From Serpentinicella alkaliphila (GTDB lineage: Bacteria > Bacillota > Clostridia > Peptostreptococcales > Natronincolaceae), in NCBI RefSeq assembly GCF_018141405.1, contig NZ_CP058648.1:2185001-2249000 (forward strand): a DNA stretch of 64,000 bases. Reading direction: 5' to 3'. This document shows, piece after piece, positions 16,874 through 26,524 of the stretch. Position 1 is the stretch's first letter. Each line of letters starts with the position of its first letter. Position numbers and translations under genes: made by a program. Below the pieces are notes generated by a model, which did no database searches, was not told the DNA's origin, and saw only the letters and a list, made by a program, of their open reading frames with translations.

Positions 16874-18584
16874 ATGAGATTATCACTTTCTAAATCTAAA
16901 AATGCTACTTCACTTTATGTGATAAAGGATATAATTGAAAAAAATAAGCGTACTACTAAAATTGTTGAAAAACTAGGTACATATGATGAGCTTCTTAACA
17001 AATTAAACGGGGAAGACCCTATTGAATGGGCTAAGAAATATATCGATGAACTTAATAAAAAAGAAAAAGAAGAAAATAGTACAATCATGGTTCAATACTC
17101 GCCTACAAAACTTATTGGTAAAGATAAGCAACAGTCTTTTAATGGAGGCTATCTATTTCTTCAAAAGATTTATCATGATCTAGGAATTCACAAAATCTGT
17201 AAAGAGATTTCCAATCGCCATAAATTCACTTTTAATCTTGACTCCATACTATCTAGACTTTTATATGGTAGGATTATCTTTCCTGGTTCTAAGCTTTCCA
17301 CCTATAACCTATCTACTAGATTTTTAGAAAAACCTGATTTTGATATTCAACATATTTATAGAGCACTTGAAGTTATTTCTAAGGAAACTGATTATATTCA
17401 ATCGGAGCTTTATAATAATAGTTATAAACTTTCTAAGCGTAATTCAGGAATTCTTTATTATGACTGTACGAATTACTTCTTTGAGATTGAGCAAGAGCAA
17501 GGCTTAAAACAGTATGGGTATTCAAAGGAACACAAACCTAATCCTATCGTACAAATGGGTCTTTTTATGGATGGGGATGGTATTCCACTAGCATTTAGCA
17601 TTACTAAAGGTAATACTAATGAACAGCTCACTTTAAAGCCTTTAGAACAGAAGATACTTAATGATTTCAAACTCTCAAAGTTTGTCGTATGCACAGATGC
17701 TGGACTAGCGTCAAATGACAATAGGAAATTTAATGATCAAGGTGGACGTGCTTTTATAACCACTCAGTCAATCAAAAACTTAAAAACATCTTAAAGAATG
17801 GGCACTTTCTAGCGAAGGATGGAGTTTAAGTGGTAGTAGTAAGGTTTTCGATATCTCTGATATTGAAGAAGACAATTTTGCAGATATTACTTTTTATAAA
17901 GAGCGATGGATTAAAGAAAATGGTTTGGAACAAAAGCTAATTGTAACTTATTCAATTAAATATAGAGACTATCAAAAAAATTCGAAATAAACAAATTGAG
18001 CGTCTTTGTTAAGGTAATAGAAAACAATCCATCAAAACTCAACAAGTGTAATCAGAACGATTACAAAAGATTTATAGGAAAAACAAGCGTTACATCAGAT
18101 GGTGAGGTGGCAGAAAAGGACCTCTATCGACTGGATTCAGATATTATATCAAAAGAAGAGGCATATGATGGTTTTTATCTTTGTATGCACAAATTTAGAA
18201 GATGAAGCTTCTGAAATTATTAAAGTTAATCATAAACGTTGGGAGATTGAAGAATGCTTTAGAATTATGAAAAGTGAATTTAAGGCAAGACCAGTGTACT
18301 TAACAAGAGATGATCGTATAGAAGCACACTTTACAACTTGTTTCTTGGCAATGGTGCTTTATAGATATCTTGAAAAACACTTAGATAACAAGTTCACCTG
18401 TACTGAAATCATACGAGAGTTAAGGGGTATGAATTTTTATGAAATCCTTGGCGATGGCTATATTCCAACTTACACACGCACAGATTTTACAGATGCACTT
18501 CATGAGGCTTTTGGCTTCAGAACGGATTATCAAATAATAAAAAACACACATATGAAAAATATTTTTAAAGATACGAAAAGATAA
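16874..18584 (+). pseudogene. IS1634-family transposase, frameshifted
   Basis: The first 306 codons hold the N-terminal part and the first catalytic region (YYDCTNYFFEIE, then GYSKEHKPNPIVQMGLF and FVVCTDAGLASND, two candidate Asp). The frame breaks near 17785 (shortened A-runs in the KKLKKHLK region), again near 17975 and 18010, and near 18185. The last frame keeps the third catalytic region NHKRWEIEECFRIMKSEF with the conserved Glu. About 560 residues would be encoded if intact. With at least four shifts it cannot make transposase as written; some shifts are in A-runs and might be sequencing errors, but not all. Confidence 0.88.
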
Positions 18585-18614
18585 AAAAATTACGCACTTT
18601 TTGGACAAATATAT

Positions 18615-18660
18615 AAAGCTTGTAACCTACTATTTATAACAGGTTACAAGCTTTTTTTCT
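18615..18660 (+). terminator. Terminator inside the right IS end
   Basis: A 14-bp stem AAAGCTTGTAACCT / AGGTTACAAGCTTT with a 12-base loop is followed by TTTTTTC. It separates transposase transcription from the downstream ackA promoter. Confidence 0.88.
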
Positions 18661-18681
18661 TTATTAACTGTCAAAGATGGG

Positions 18682-19030
18682 AATGTATATTTTAATTAAA
18701 TAAAGAGAAATTATCAACATAATAGTAACTTTTTTGCTTAAACGAATATTAAATAAAATAATTATGACAAAATTCGCATAAATATGCTATAATACTTGAA
18801 AAGTTATTTGAAATTTATTATTATTGTAATGTTAGTTTTTCTATTTTGAGACAAAATATTGTCAAATAAATAAATATCTAAATTTCTTAGGAGGTTTTAT
18901 TGAATGAAAGTTTTAGTATTAAACTGTGGAAGTTCTTCATTAAAGTATCAATTAATTAACATGGAGAACGAAGAAGTACAAGCAATTGGTATTGTTGAAA
19001 GAATTGGTATAGGTGATTCTTTTGTAAAGC
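18682..19030 (+). repeat. 349-bp direct repeat flanking the IS, right copy
   Basis: This is the partner of 16391-16739. It restores the promoter and 5' end of ackA, so the downstream gene is complete. Confidence 0.92.
18764..18793 (+). promoter_or_regulatory. ackA promoter with extended -10
   Basis: ATGACA (18764-18769), an 18-base spacer and TATAAT (18788-18793) preceded by TGC give an extended -10 sigma-A promoter about 110 bases before the ackA start. An identical copy is at 16473-16502. Confidence 0.7.
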
Positions 19031-20094
19031 ATGAAGCTGTAGGAAAAGCTAAAGTAATTATTGAAGAAGAAATGGCTAACCATAAAAAAGCTATCAAACT
19101 TGTATTAGAAGCTTTAGTGCACCCAGAGCATGGAGCTATCGCATCAATGAACGAAATCAGTGCAGTAGGACATAGGGTAGTTCATGGTGGAGAGAAATTT
19201 ACTGAGTCTGTAATTATCACTAAAGAAGTTAAAGATGCTTTAGAAGCATGTTCAGAATTAGCGCCATTACATAACCCTCCAAACTTAATGGGTATTAACG
19301 CTTGTGAAGAAATACTACCTAACGTACCGATGGTTGCTGTATTTGATACTGCCTTCCATCAAACTATGCCAGCGTCTTCATACATTTATGCATTACCATA
19401 TGAGTACTATGAAAAGCATGGTATTAGAAGATATGGGTTCCATGGAACATCACATAAATATGTTTCTGACAGAGCAGCTTCAATTTTAGGAAAACCTCTA
19501 TCTGAGTTAAAATTAGTTTCTTGTCACTTAGGTAATGGAGCGAGTGTTACTGCTATTAACGGTGGAAAATCTGTAGATACAACAATGGGCTTTACACCAC
19601 TTGAAGGTCTAGTTATGGGAACACGTTGTGGAGATATTGATCCAGCTATCGTAACATTCATTATGGAAAAAGAAAAAATGAACATAGATCAACTTAATAA
19701 TCTAGTAAACAAACAATCAGGAGTATTAGGTATTTCAGGAGTAAGCAGTGACTTTAGAGATATCGAAGGGGCTGCTGATGAAGGAAATGAAAGAGCTCAA
19801 TTAGCTTTAGATGTATACTATCAAAAAGTTAAAAAATATATTGGAGCTTTTGCAGCTGAAATGGGTGGAATTGATGCAGTTCTATTTACAGCTGGATTAG
19901 GAGAAAACTCTGCTGCAGCACGTAAAGAAATTTGTAGTGGTTTAGAATTCTTAGGAATTAAAATTGATGATGAGAAAAACAATGTAAGAGGCAAAGAGAC
20001 AGTTGTTACAACTGATGACTCAACAGTAAAAGTATTATTAATACCAACTAATGAAGAATTAACAATTGCTAGAGAAACAGTAGCTTTAATATAA
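18904..20094 (+). CDS. ackA: Acetate kinase
   Basis: A 396-residue enzyme interconverting acetyl phosphate + ADP and acetate + ATP, the ATP-yielding step of acetate fermentation. The N-terminal phosphate-binding motif [12 protein letters not shown], then [21 protein letters not shown] (catalytic His region) and [12 protein letters not shown] are all present, and the length is normal. AGGAGG lies nine bases before the ATG. The gene is intact because the IS insertion duplicated its first 42 codons and promoter. No pta gene is adjacent. A long inverted repeat follows the stop. Confidence 0.97.
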   Translation: MKVLVLNCGSSSLKYQLINMENEEVQAIGIVERIGIGDSFVKHEAVGKAKVIIEEEMANHKKAIKLVLEALVHPEHGAIASMNEISAVGHRVVHGGEKFTESVIITKEVKDALEACSELAPLHNPPNLMGINACEEILPNVPMVAVFDTAFHQTMPASSYIYALPYEYYEKHGIRRYGFHGTSHKYVSDRAASILGKPLSELKLVSCHLGNGASVTAINGGKSVDTTMGFTPLEGLVMGTRCGDIDPAIVTFIMEKEKMNIDQLNNLVNKQSGVLGISGVSSDFRDIEGAADEGNERAQLALDVYYQKVKKYIGAFAAEMGGIDAVLFTAGLGENSAAARKEICSGLEFLGIKIDDEKNNVRGKETVVTTDDSTVKVLLIPTNEELTIARETVALI

Positions 20095-20100
20095 GAAAAA

Positions 20101-20134
20101 ATTGAAAGGTAGGGAGAAAAACCTACCTTTCAAT
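20101..20134 (+). terminator. Inverted repeat after ackA, probable terminator
   Basis: ATTGAAAGGTAGG pairs with CCTACCTTTCAAT (13 bp) around an eight-base loop. There is no long T-run, so it may act as a weak terminator or 3' stabilising hairpin. Confidence 0.65.
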
Positions 20135-20163
20135 AATTAAAATTAGGTATCAAGATAAAATAC

Positions 20164-20192
20164 TTGACAAAGTGGCCAAACGTTTGTATAAT
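20164..20192 (+). promoter_or_regulatory. Consensus sigma-A promoter of yceD-rpmF
   Basis: TTGACA (20164-20169) and TATAAT (20187-20192), both perfect, are 17 bases apart. The predicted leader before the yceD TTG is about 80 bases. Confidence 0.85.
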
Positions 20193-20278
20193 CAGTTTTG
20201 TTGGTAATTATAATAATAAAAAATATTGATACATTATACTTGTGAAATTATATAGTACACTATAGAGGTGAACAAACT

Positions 20279-20809
20279 TTGAAGTACAATTTAAATGATA
20301 TAAAGTATGAATCTAATGGAAAAAAAGATTTAGATTTTATAGTGGATATCGACACAATAAGTTATTATGGTGATGAATTAAAATTTTTAACACCAATTTA
20401 TGTAACTGGTGCAATTTATAGTCTTGAAAACAATATTTTTTTAACATGTAATATTAAAACTACAATGGATACAACTTGTAGTCGTTGTTTACAACACTTT
20501 ACTTATGAATACAACACAAGTATAAATACTGAATTAGTACAAGAGAAAGATGTTAATGATGATGATTCTGATGACGATATTTTAATATATAAAGAGGATG
20601 TCATTGACTTAAGTAGAATAATAGAGGAAAATATTATTACAAACATACCAATGAAACTTTTGTGTAGTGAAGAGTGTAAAGGTTTGTGCCCAAAGTGTGG
20701 AAAAGACTTAAATACACATAATTGCAATTGTAAACCTGATGAAAATGAGGAAGAAGAAAAGCTGGATCCTAGGCTTTTAAAGTTAAAGCAATTACTGGAT
20801 CAAGATTAA
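20279..20809 (+). CDS. yceD: DUF177 / YceD family protein
   Basis: A 176-residue protein of the YceD (DUF177) family, encoded beside rpmF in most bacteria and linked to 23S rRNA accumulation. It shows the family cysteines CSRC (about 67-70) and a C-terminal [13 protein letters not shown] with further Cys, a likely zinc site, plus an acidic middle (DDDSDDDI). Translation starts at a TTG after AGAGGTGA (20263-20270). It has a near-perfect promoter and is followed by rpmF within 13 bases, so the two are co-expressed. Confidence 0.9.
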   Translation: MKYNLNDIKYESNGKKDLDFIVDIDTISYYGDELKFLTPIYVTGAIYSLENNIFLTCNIKTTMDTTCSRCLQHFTYEYNTSINTELVQEKDVNDDDSDDDILIYKEDVIDLSRIIEENIITNIPMKLLCSEECKGLCPKCGKDLNTHNCNCKPDENEEEEKLDPRLLKLKQLLDQD

Positions 20810-20822
20810 GGAGGTGTTAATA

Positions 20823-21005
20823 ATGGCAGTACCAAAGCGTAAAACAGGCAAGTCAAAGAGAGATATGAGAAGAGCTGCAAATTCAAAATATGAGGCACCG
20901 GGATATGTTAAATGTCCACAATGTCATGAGCCAAAAATGCCACATAGAGTTTGTCCAGAATGCGGATTCTACAAAAACAAAGAAGTTATTAGCGTAGATA
21001 AATAG
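20823..21005 (+). CDS. rpmF: 50S ribosomal protein L32
   Basis: A 60-residue L32: [18 protein letters not shown] at the N-terminus and a four-cysteine zinc ribbon (CPQC ... CPEC). The ATG at 20823 is taken because GGAGGTG (20810-20816) precedes it; an upstream in-frame TTG-type start at 20814 would overlap that site. A terminator follows, which separates the ribosomal unit from the fatty acid operon. Confidence 0.97.
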   Translation: MAVPKRKTGKSKRDMRRAANSKYEAPGYVKCPQCHEPKMPHRVCPECGFYKNKEVISVDK

Positions 21006-21013
21006 TTAAACCA

Positions 21014-21050
21014 AATAGCGATGAGAAATCATTGCTATTTTAATTTTTTT
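21014..21050 (+). terminator. Terminator after rpmF
   Basis: AATAGCGATGA pairs with TCATTGCTATT (one G-T pair) around GAAA, followed by TTAATTTTTTT. Confidence 0.92.
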
Positions 21051-21080
21051 GGGGATACTGCATAGAAGGTATATTTATGC

Positions 21081-21109
21081 TTGACGATTATTTTTAAGTA
21101 ATATATACT
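21081..21109 (+). promoter_or_regulatory. Promoter of the fapR-plsX-fab operon
   Basis: TTGACG (21081-21086), a 17-base spacer and TATACT (21104-21109). It is the only clear promoter before fapR and lies 75 bases past the rpmF terminator, so it should drive the whole lipid synthesis block. Confidence 0.78.
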
Positions 21110-21131
21110 AATTATTAGGATTAGGTGCTAA
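21108..21131. promoter_or_regulatory. Tandem palindromes over the fapR promoter, candidate FapR operator
   Basis: CTAATTATTAG (21108-21118) and TTAGGTGCTAA (21121-21131) are both 11-base palindromes made of TTAG/CTAA half-sites. They overlap the -10 and the expected start of transcription, where a repressor would act. FapR sites in Bacillus also begin with TTAG, so autoregulation of the operon is likely but inferred. Confidence 0.5.
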
Positions 21132-21160
21132 ATATAAGTACTAATACTGAGGTGATTAGA

Positions 21161-21733
21161 TTGAAAAATCAGGCAAATAAGCTTAATAAGATCGGTAGAC
21201 AAGGAAAACTATTAGAGTACATAAAAGACGATCCCTTCTTAACAGATGAGGATCTTTGTAAAAGTTTTGGAGTAAGTATACAGACTATAAGACTGGATAG
21301 ACTTGAATTAGGAATACCTGAGCTTAGGGAACGAATTAAAAATGTTGCTGAAAAAAACTATTCTAAAGTACGAAGTATAATAGACACGGAAATAATCGGT
21401 GAATTAATCGATTTGAAACTTGGCGAAAGTGGAATTTCTATATTAGAAACAACGAAAGAAATGGCCTTTAGCAAGACTAAAATTGTAAAGGGACATCATA
21501 TATTTTCACAGGCTGAATCACTAGCCATGGCTGTTGTAGATACAGAGGTTGCTTTAACCGGAGTATCTAATATTAAGTATTTAAGCCCTGTTAACGCTGG
21601 GGACAAAATGATCGCAAAGGCAGAAGTAGTACGGGTAAGAGAGAATGACCATTTTGTACACGTTAAAATAACTGTTAACCAAGTCCAGGTTTTTAGAGGC
21701 AAATTTATTTTAGTTGCCTTAGACAGTAAATAA
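21161..21733 (+). CDS. fapR: Fatty acid biosynthesis transcriptional regulator FapR
   Basis: FapR represses fatty acid and phospholipid genes and is released by malonyl-CoA. An N-terminal DeoR-like helix-turn-helix ([20 protein letters not shown]) is joined to a C-terminal hot-dog domain ([17 protein letters not shown], then [20 protein letters not shown]). I choose the TTG at 21161 because GAGGTG (21150-21155) sits before it; the frame stays open back to a GTG at 21125. It leads the plsX-fab operon, 12 bases before plsX, and two palindromes overlap its promoter. Confidence 0.92.
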   Translation: MKNQANKLNKIGRQGKLLEYIKDDPFLTDEDLCKSFGVSIQTIRLDRLELGIPELRERIKNVAEKNYSKVRSIIDTEIIGELIDLKLGESGISILETTKEMAFSKTKIVKGHHIFSQAESLAMAVVDTEVALTGVSNIKYLSPVNAGDKMIAKAEVVRVRENDHFVHVKITVNQVQVFRGKFILVALDSK

Positions 21734-21745
21734 GGGGGGGATAGC

Positions 21746-22753
21746 ATGAAAATAGTATTAGATGGCATGGGCGGAGATCATGGCCCACAAGTAACAGTTT
21801 TAGGCGCTGTCAATGCAGTTAAAGAGTATGATGTTAATGTTATAATAACTGGAGATAAAGAAAGAATTGAAAAAGAACTAAGCAAATACGATTATCCTAA
21901 GGATAAAATTGAAATAATACATTGTGATGAAGAAATAACAAACGAAGACAAACCAGTACAGGCTATTAGACGTAAGAAAAACTCATCGATGGTAGTAGGA
22001 ATTAATCTGGTAAAAGAAAAGAAGGCAGATGCGGTTATTTCTGCTGGAAATACAGGTGCACTATTAGCAGGTGGTTTATTATTACTAGGAAGAATAGAAG
22101 GAATTGATAGACCTGCTTTAGCTCCAGTGTATCCAACTTTAAAGGGAATTTCAGTATTGATTGATGGTGGAGCTAATGCTGATAGTAAACCTAGGAATTT
22201 TTTAGAGTTTGGTATAATGGGAAGTATTTACGCTACTAAAGTTTTAAAAATAAATAAACCAAAGGTTTGCATAGCAAATATTGGAATTGAAGAGACTAAA
22301 GGAAATGATGTAAGTAAGGAAGCGTATCAATTGTTTAAAACAGCACCCTTTAATTTTACTGGTAACGTAGAGGCTAGGGATATACCTGCCGGCCATGCAG
22401 ACGTGATTGTTTGTGACGGTTTTACAGGAAATGTAATATTAAAGCTTACGGAAGGTGTTGCTGGGGCAATTTTAAGTTCTCTTAAAGTTGAATTTACAAG
22501 GACTTTTTTTACTAAAATAGGTGCACTGATTCTAAAGCCTGGTTTAGTAAATTTTAAAAAGACATTTGATTATACTGAATATGGTGGTGCCCCATTTCTT
22601 GGTGTAAATGGCGCTTTAATTAAAGCCCATGGCAGTTCAGATGCTAAGGCTATAAAAAATGCCATTAGACAAGCAAAATTATTTGTTGAAAATGGAGTAT
22701 TAGAAGATATTCTAAGAGAAATAAAGGTTTTAGGAGAGGATAATGTTGACTAA
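21746..22753 (+). CDS. plsX: Phosphate acyltransferase PlsX
   Basis: PlsX converts acyl-ACP and phosphate to acyl-phosphate for phosphatidic acid synthesis. The 335-residue protein begins [14 protein letters not shown], and contains [20 protein letters not shown] and the ending [20 protein letters not shown] typical of the family. GGGGGG precedes the ATG. Its last 11 bases overlap fabH, so translation is coupled. It is cytoplasmic but membrane-associated in other species. Confidence 0.96.
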   Translation: MKIVLDGMGGDHGPQVTVLGAVNAVKEYDVNVIITGDKERIEKELSKYDYPKDKIEIIHCDEEITNEDKPVQAIRRKKNSSMVVGINLVKEKKADAVISAGNTGALLAGGLLLLGRIEGIDRPALAPVYPTLKGISVLIDGGANADSKPRNFLEFGIMGSIYATKVLKINKPKVCIANIGIEETKGNDVSKEAYQLFKTAPFNFTGNVEARDIPAGHADVIVCDGFTGNVILKLTEGVAGAILSSLKVEFTRTFFTKIGALILKPGLVNFKKTFDYTEYGGAPFLGVNGALIKAHGSSDAKAIKNAIRQAKLFVENGVLEDILREIKVLGEDNVD

Positions 22754-23744
22754 TTTTATAGATGTAGGCATCGTAGGTACTGGTAGCTACTTACCTAAAA
22801 GGATAATGACAAACAAAGACATGGAACAAATCGTTGAAACATCAGATGAGTGGATTAGAACAAGAACAGGTATTGAGGAAAGAAGAGTACTTGAAGATGA
22901 GTTGGCCACATCTGATATGGCCACCGAGGCCGCTAGAATTGCTCTTGAAGATGCTAAATTATCTGCAGAAGATATAGACCTTATAATTGTTGGAACTTGC
23001 ACTCCAGATATGCCTTTTCCTGCTACTGCATGTATTGTTCAGGCTAATCTTGGGGCTAAAAAGGCAGCTGCCTTTGATGTAGAGACTGCTTGCTCAGGAT
23101 TTTTATATGCATTGACTATAGGGGAGCAATTTATTAAAACTGGATTCTACAAAAATGTTTTAGTTATAGGTGCAGAGACCCTTACTAGAATTCTAGATTG
23201 GAAGGATAGGAATACTTGTGTGATTTTTGGAGACGGTGCAGGAGCCGTTGTTCTTCAAGGGGTTGATAAGGGCTATGGTATTTTATCATCTCATTTAGGA
23301 GCTGATGGGGCAAATGGTGGATTTTTAACTCAGCCAGCAGGTGGAGCAAGAATGCCAGCAACTCTTGAAACTGTAGAGAATAGACTTCATACTATTCAAA
23401 TGGATGGAAGTGAAGTATTTAAATTTGCAGTTAGAGCAATGGGTAAAGCATCAATGAAGGTACTAGAGGATAGTAATCTTTCATTAGAAGATATCGATTT
23501 ATTGATTCCACATCAGGCTAATGTGAGAATAATTGATGCGGCAGCTAAAAGATTAAAACTAACTGATGACAAAGTATATGTAAATCTAAATAGAGTTGGA
23601 AATATGTCTGCGGCCTCCGTTCCGGTTGCCTTAGATGAAGCAAATAAAAAAGGACTTATAAAAAAAGGTGATATAGTTCTTTTAGTAGCCTTTGGTGGAG
23701 GCTTAACTTGGGGTTCTTCCATTATGAGATGGGCTAAGCAATAA
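22743..23744 (+). CDS. fabH: 3-oxoacyl-ACP synthase III (KAS III)
   Basis: FabH starts fatty acid chains by condensing acyl-CoA with malonyl-ACP. In 333 residues the catalytic triad is visible: Cys in [12 protein letters not shown], His in PHQANVRI, and Asn in [11 protein letters not shown]; the C-terminal GGGLTWGS is typical. The ATG at 22743 lies within plsX. There is one fabH in the window, followed by fabK. Confidence 0.97.
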   Translation: MLTNFIDVGIVGTGSYLPKRIMTNKDMEQIVETSDEWIRTRTGIEERRVLEDELATSDMATEAARIALEDAKLSAEDIDLIIVGTCTPDMPFPATACIVQANLGAKKAAAFDVETACSGFLYALTIGEQFIKTGFYKNVLVIGAETLTRILDWKDRNTCVIFGDGAGAVVLQGVDKGYGILSSHLGADGANGGFLTQPAGGARMPATLETVENRLHTIQMDGSEVFKFAVRAMGKASMKVLEDSNLSLEDIDLLIPHQANVRIIDAAAKRLKLTDDKVYVNLNRVGNMSAASVPVALDEANKKGLIKKGDIVLLVAFGGGLTWGSSIMRWAKQ

Positions 23745-23777
23745 GAAGTACAAAACTGTGGTTGATGGAGGGATAAT

Positions 23778-24719
23778 ATGTTTCATACAGAGCTTTGTGA
23801 TATTTTAAATATTAAGTATCCAATAATACAAGGCGGGATGGCATGGGTTGCTACTGCGGAGCTTGCTGCTGCAGTTTCAAATGCTGGTGGTCTAGGAATT
23901 ATTGCTGGGGGTAATGCACCAGCGGATATTTTAGAGCGAGAAATTAAAAAGGCGAAAAAGCTAACAAATAAGCCCTTTGGTGTTAATGTTATGCTATTAT
24001 CACCATTTATTGAGGATGTAATGAAGGTTGTATATAAGGAAGAAGTGCCTGTTATTTCCACTGGTGCAGGGAACCCTGGTAAATATATGGGTGAACTGAA
24101 AAAACTAGGTACAAAAGTTTTACCAGTAGTTCCATCTATAGCTTTAGCTAAAAGAATGGAGTCCTTAGGAGCAGATGCTATAATTGTTGAAGGAACTGAG
24201 GCTGGCGGTCATATTGGCGAATTAACTACAATGGCTTTAGTCCCGCAAATAATTGATAGTGTTAGCATTCCTGTAATTGCTGCTGGTGGAATTGCTGATG
24301 GAAGAGGTTTCTTAGCTGCATTATCCTTAGGTGCTAAAGGAGTTCAAATAGGTACTAGATTTATATGCTCTAATGAGTGCGAAGTTCATGAAAACTACAA
24401 GTTAGCAATTATTAAGGCTAAGGATAGAGATGCTATAGTTACTGCTAGATCCACAGGGCATCCAGTCCGAGTGCTAAAAAATAAATTTAGTAAAGAACTT
24501 TTGAAATTGGAAAAAGAAGGCCATGATCCAGAGGCACTATATAGTTTGGGAACAGGTAAATTAAGACTAGCTGCTGTTGAAGGTGATATGGAAAATGGTT
24601 CTGTAATGATAGGTCAAATAGCTGGAATGGTAAAAAATATAAAATCCTGTGAAGAAATTATTAATGAAATACTTGAGGATGCTAAATCACAGCTAAGCTT
24701 AATGAAAGAATTGGTCTAA
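23778..24719 (+). CDS. fabK: Enoyl-ACP reductase II (FMN-dependent)
   Basis: FabK is the flavin-dependent enoyl-ACP reductase that replaces FabI in many Firmicutes. The 313-residue TIM barrel of the nitronate monooxygenase/FabK family opens with YPIIQGGMAWVATAELAAAV, and has EGTEAGGHIGELTTMALVPQ (FMN phosphate/catalytic His region) and IAAGGIADGRGFLAAL. GGAGGG precedes the ATG. Its place between fabH and fabD supports reductase over nitronate monooxygenase. No FabI is present in the window. Confidence 0.93.
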   Translation: MFHTELCDILNIKYPIIQGGMAWVATAELAAAVSNAGGLGIIAGGNAPADILEREIKKAKKLTNKPFGVNVMLLSPFIEDVMKVVYKEEVPVISTGAGNPGKYMGELKKLGTKVLPVVPSIALAKRMESLGADAIIVEGTEAGGHIGELTTMALVPQIIDSVSIPVIAAGGIADGRGFLAALSLGAKGVQIGTRFICSNECEVHENYKLAIIKAKDRDAIVTARSTGHPVRVLKNKFSKELLKLEKEGHDPEALYSLGTGKLRLAAVEGDMENGSVMIGQIAGMVKNIKSCEEIINEILEDAKSQLSLMKELV

Positions 24720-24732
24720 GGAGGAGTATACA

Positions 24733-25677
24733 ATGACTAAACTAGCTTTTGTATTTCCAGGGCAAGGATCTCAATATGTTGGTATGGGAAAAGAGTTATT
24801 TGATAATTTTAATATAGTTAAGGATACCTTTGAAGAGGCAAGTGATAGCTTAGGTTTAGATATGAAAAAACTTTGCTTCGAAGGACCAGAAGATATTTTG
24901 GTTCAAACAGAGAATACTCAGCCTGCAATTCTAACGACAAGTGTAGCTTTTTTAAGAGTACTTCTGTCTGAAGGTGTAGATTGTAGTATTACTGCTGGAC
25001 TGAGTCTTGGTGAATATGGGGCTTTAGTTAAATCTAAAGCTATAAAATTTACTGACGCAGTAAAGTTGGTGAAAAAAAGAGGTAAGTTTATGCAGGAGGC
25101 GGTTCCTTTAGGTATAGGAACTATGGCTGCAATTTTAGGACTTGAGAGAGAAGTATTAGTTAAATGCTTAGAGGAATCTAAGGAGTATGGCATAGTTGAG
25201 GCGGCGAACTTTAATAGCCCTGGACAAATAGTTATCTCCGGGGAAGTTAAGGCTGTAGAGGCGGCTATTAAAAAGATTTCCGAAGCTGGAGCTAAAAAGG
25301 CTGTTCTCTTACCTGTAAGTGCACCATTTCATTCAAGCCTATTAAAACCAGCAGGGGATAATTTAAAAATTGAACTAAATAATATAGAGATTTTTGATCC
25401 TTCGATTCCGGTTGTATCAAATGTTACTGCTAGTAAACTACTAGCTAAAGAGGAAATAGCTCCGGCTTTAGTAAAACAGGTGAGCAGCTCAGTTCTATGG
25501 CATGACTCAGTAAAACTAATGCTAGAAGAGGAAGTAAGTACATTTATTGAAGTTGGCCCTGGTAAAGCTTTATCCGCGTTCATTAAAAAAATTGCAAAAA
25601 CAGAAGGTTATAAAGCAAACACATTAAATGTTGATGATTTAAATTCACTTAAATCCGTGCTAAATACTATTAAATAA
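24733..25677 (+). CDS. fabD: Malonyl-CoA:ACP transacylase
   Basis: FabD moves malonyl from CoA to ACP. The 314-residue sequence starts FVFPGQGSQYVGMGKE; the nucleophile motif is GLSLGEY (Ser about residue 92) where most bacteria have GHSLGEY, a variant I associate with clostridial enzymes. The oxyanion glutamine (PGQG), catalytic-region His in APFHSSLL and EVGPGKALS are present. It lies 13 bases after fabK with GGAGGAG, inside the operon. Confidence 0.96.
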   Translation: MTKLAFVFPGQGSQYVGMGKELFDNFNIVKDTFEEASDSLGLDMKKLCFEGPEDILVQTENTQPAILTTSVAFLRVLLSEGVDCSITAGLSLGEYGALVKSKAIKFTDAVKLVKKRGKFMQEAVPLGIGTMAAILGLEREVLVKCLEESKEYGIVEAANFNSPGQIVISGEVKAVEAAIKKISEAGAKKAVLLPVSAPFHSSLLKPAGDNLKIELNNIEIFDPSIPVVSNVTASKLLAKEEIAPALVKQVSSSVLWHDSVKLMLEEEVSTFIEVGPGKALSAFIKKIAKTEGYKANTLNVDDLNSLKSVLNTIK

Positions 25678-25698
25678 ATTTGATTAGGAGGGATATTA

Positions 25699-26448
25699 TT
25701 GTTAGTTAAAGGGAAAAATGCATTAGTAACTGGCGCTTCAAGAGGTATAGGTAAAGAAATAGCCCTTACTCTTGCGAAAAATGGTGCTAATGTAATTGTT
25801 AATTATCCAATTGATTCCGAAGCTGAGGCTGCGAATGAAGTAGTAAAGGAAATTGAAAAATTAAATGTTAAGGCATTAGCTGTAAAAGCTGACGTTACTT
25901 CTGAATCCGAAGTAAAAGAAATGGTGGATGCAATAGATAAAAACTTTGATACTCTTGATATTCTAGTAAACAATGCAGGTATAACTAGAGATAATCTTCT
26001 TATAAGAATGAAGGAAGATGATTGGGATAGAGTTATTGATGTAAACCTAAAGGGTACATTTATATGTACTAAAGCTGTAGCGAGAAAAATGATGAAACAA
26101 AAATATGGGAAAATTGTAAATGTTTCATCAGTTGTAGGGGTTATGGGGAATGCTGGGCAGGCAAATTATTGCGCGTCTAAAGCAGGAGTTATTGGCCTTA
26201 CAAAATCTGTTGCTAGAGAGCTTGCAAGCAAAGAAATTAATGTTAATGCCATAGCACCAGGGTTTATAGAAACAGAAATGACTGCTATACTTAGTGAGGA
26301 TGTAAAAAATCAAATGCTTGCTAATATTCCACTTAAAAAGTATGGAAAGCCTGAGGATGTAGCTAATTTAGTTCTATTCTTAAGTAGTGATTTATCAAAA
26401 TACATAACTGGCCAAGTAATTTTAGTTGATGGTGGTATGGGTATATAG
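25699..26448 (+). CDS. fabG: 3-oxoacyl-ACP reductase
   Basis: FabG reduces 3-oxoacyl-ACP with NADPH. A 249-residue short-chain dehydrogenase: TGASRGIGKEIA nucleotide motif, NNAG, catalytic Ser in VNVSSVVGVMG, and YCASK (Tyr/Lys), with GFIETEMT and VDGGMGI at the end. The start is a TTG after GGAGGG (25687-25692). It sits between fabD and acpP as expected. Confidence 0.96.
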   Translation: MLVKGKNALVTGASRGIGKEIALTLAKNGANVIVNYPIDSEAEAANEVVKEIEKLNVKALAVKADVTSESEVKEMVDAIDKNFDTLDILVNNAGITRDNLLIRMKEDDWDRVIDVNLKGTFICTKAVARKMMKQKYGKIVNVSSVVGVMGNAGQANYCASKAGVIGLTKSVARELASKEINVNAIAPGFIETEMTAILSEDVKNQMLANIPLKKYGKPEDVANLVLFLSSDLSKYITGQVILVDGGMGI

Positions 26449-26524
26449 TTATTTATATTGTTTTAGATTTAAACTGAACAATATTAAAATAAATAAAACT
26501 TAAATTTAAAGGAGGAAATATAAA

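Larger units (their letters stand above)
16740..18681 (+). mobile_element. IS1634-like insertion sequence in ackA
   Basis: The element is about 1.94 kb, bounded by the 349-bp direct repeats. Short inverted ends TCTTTGACAGTT (16743-16754) and its complement (18666-18677) lie three to four bases inside the borders. It carries one transposase reading frame of the IS1634 (IS4-related) DDE family, now broken by frameshifts, and hairpins near both ends that would stop transcription crossing it. Members of this family are known for unusually long and variable target duplications, which fits the flanking repeat. Confidence 0.88.
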
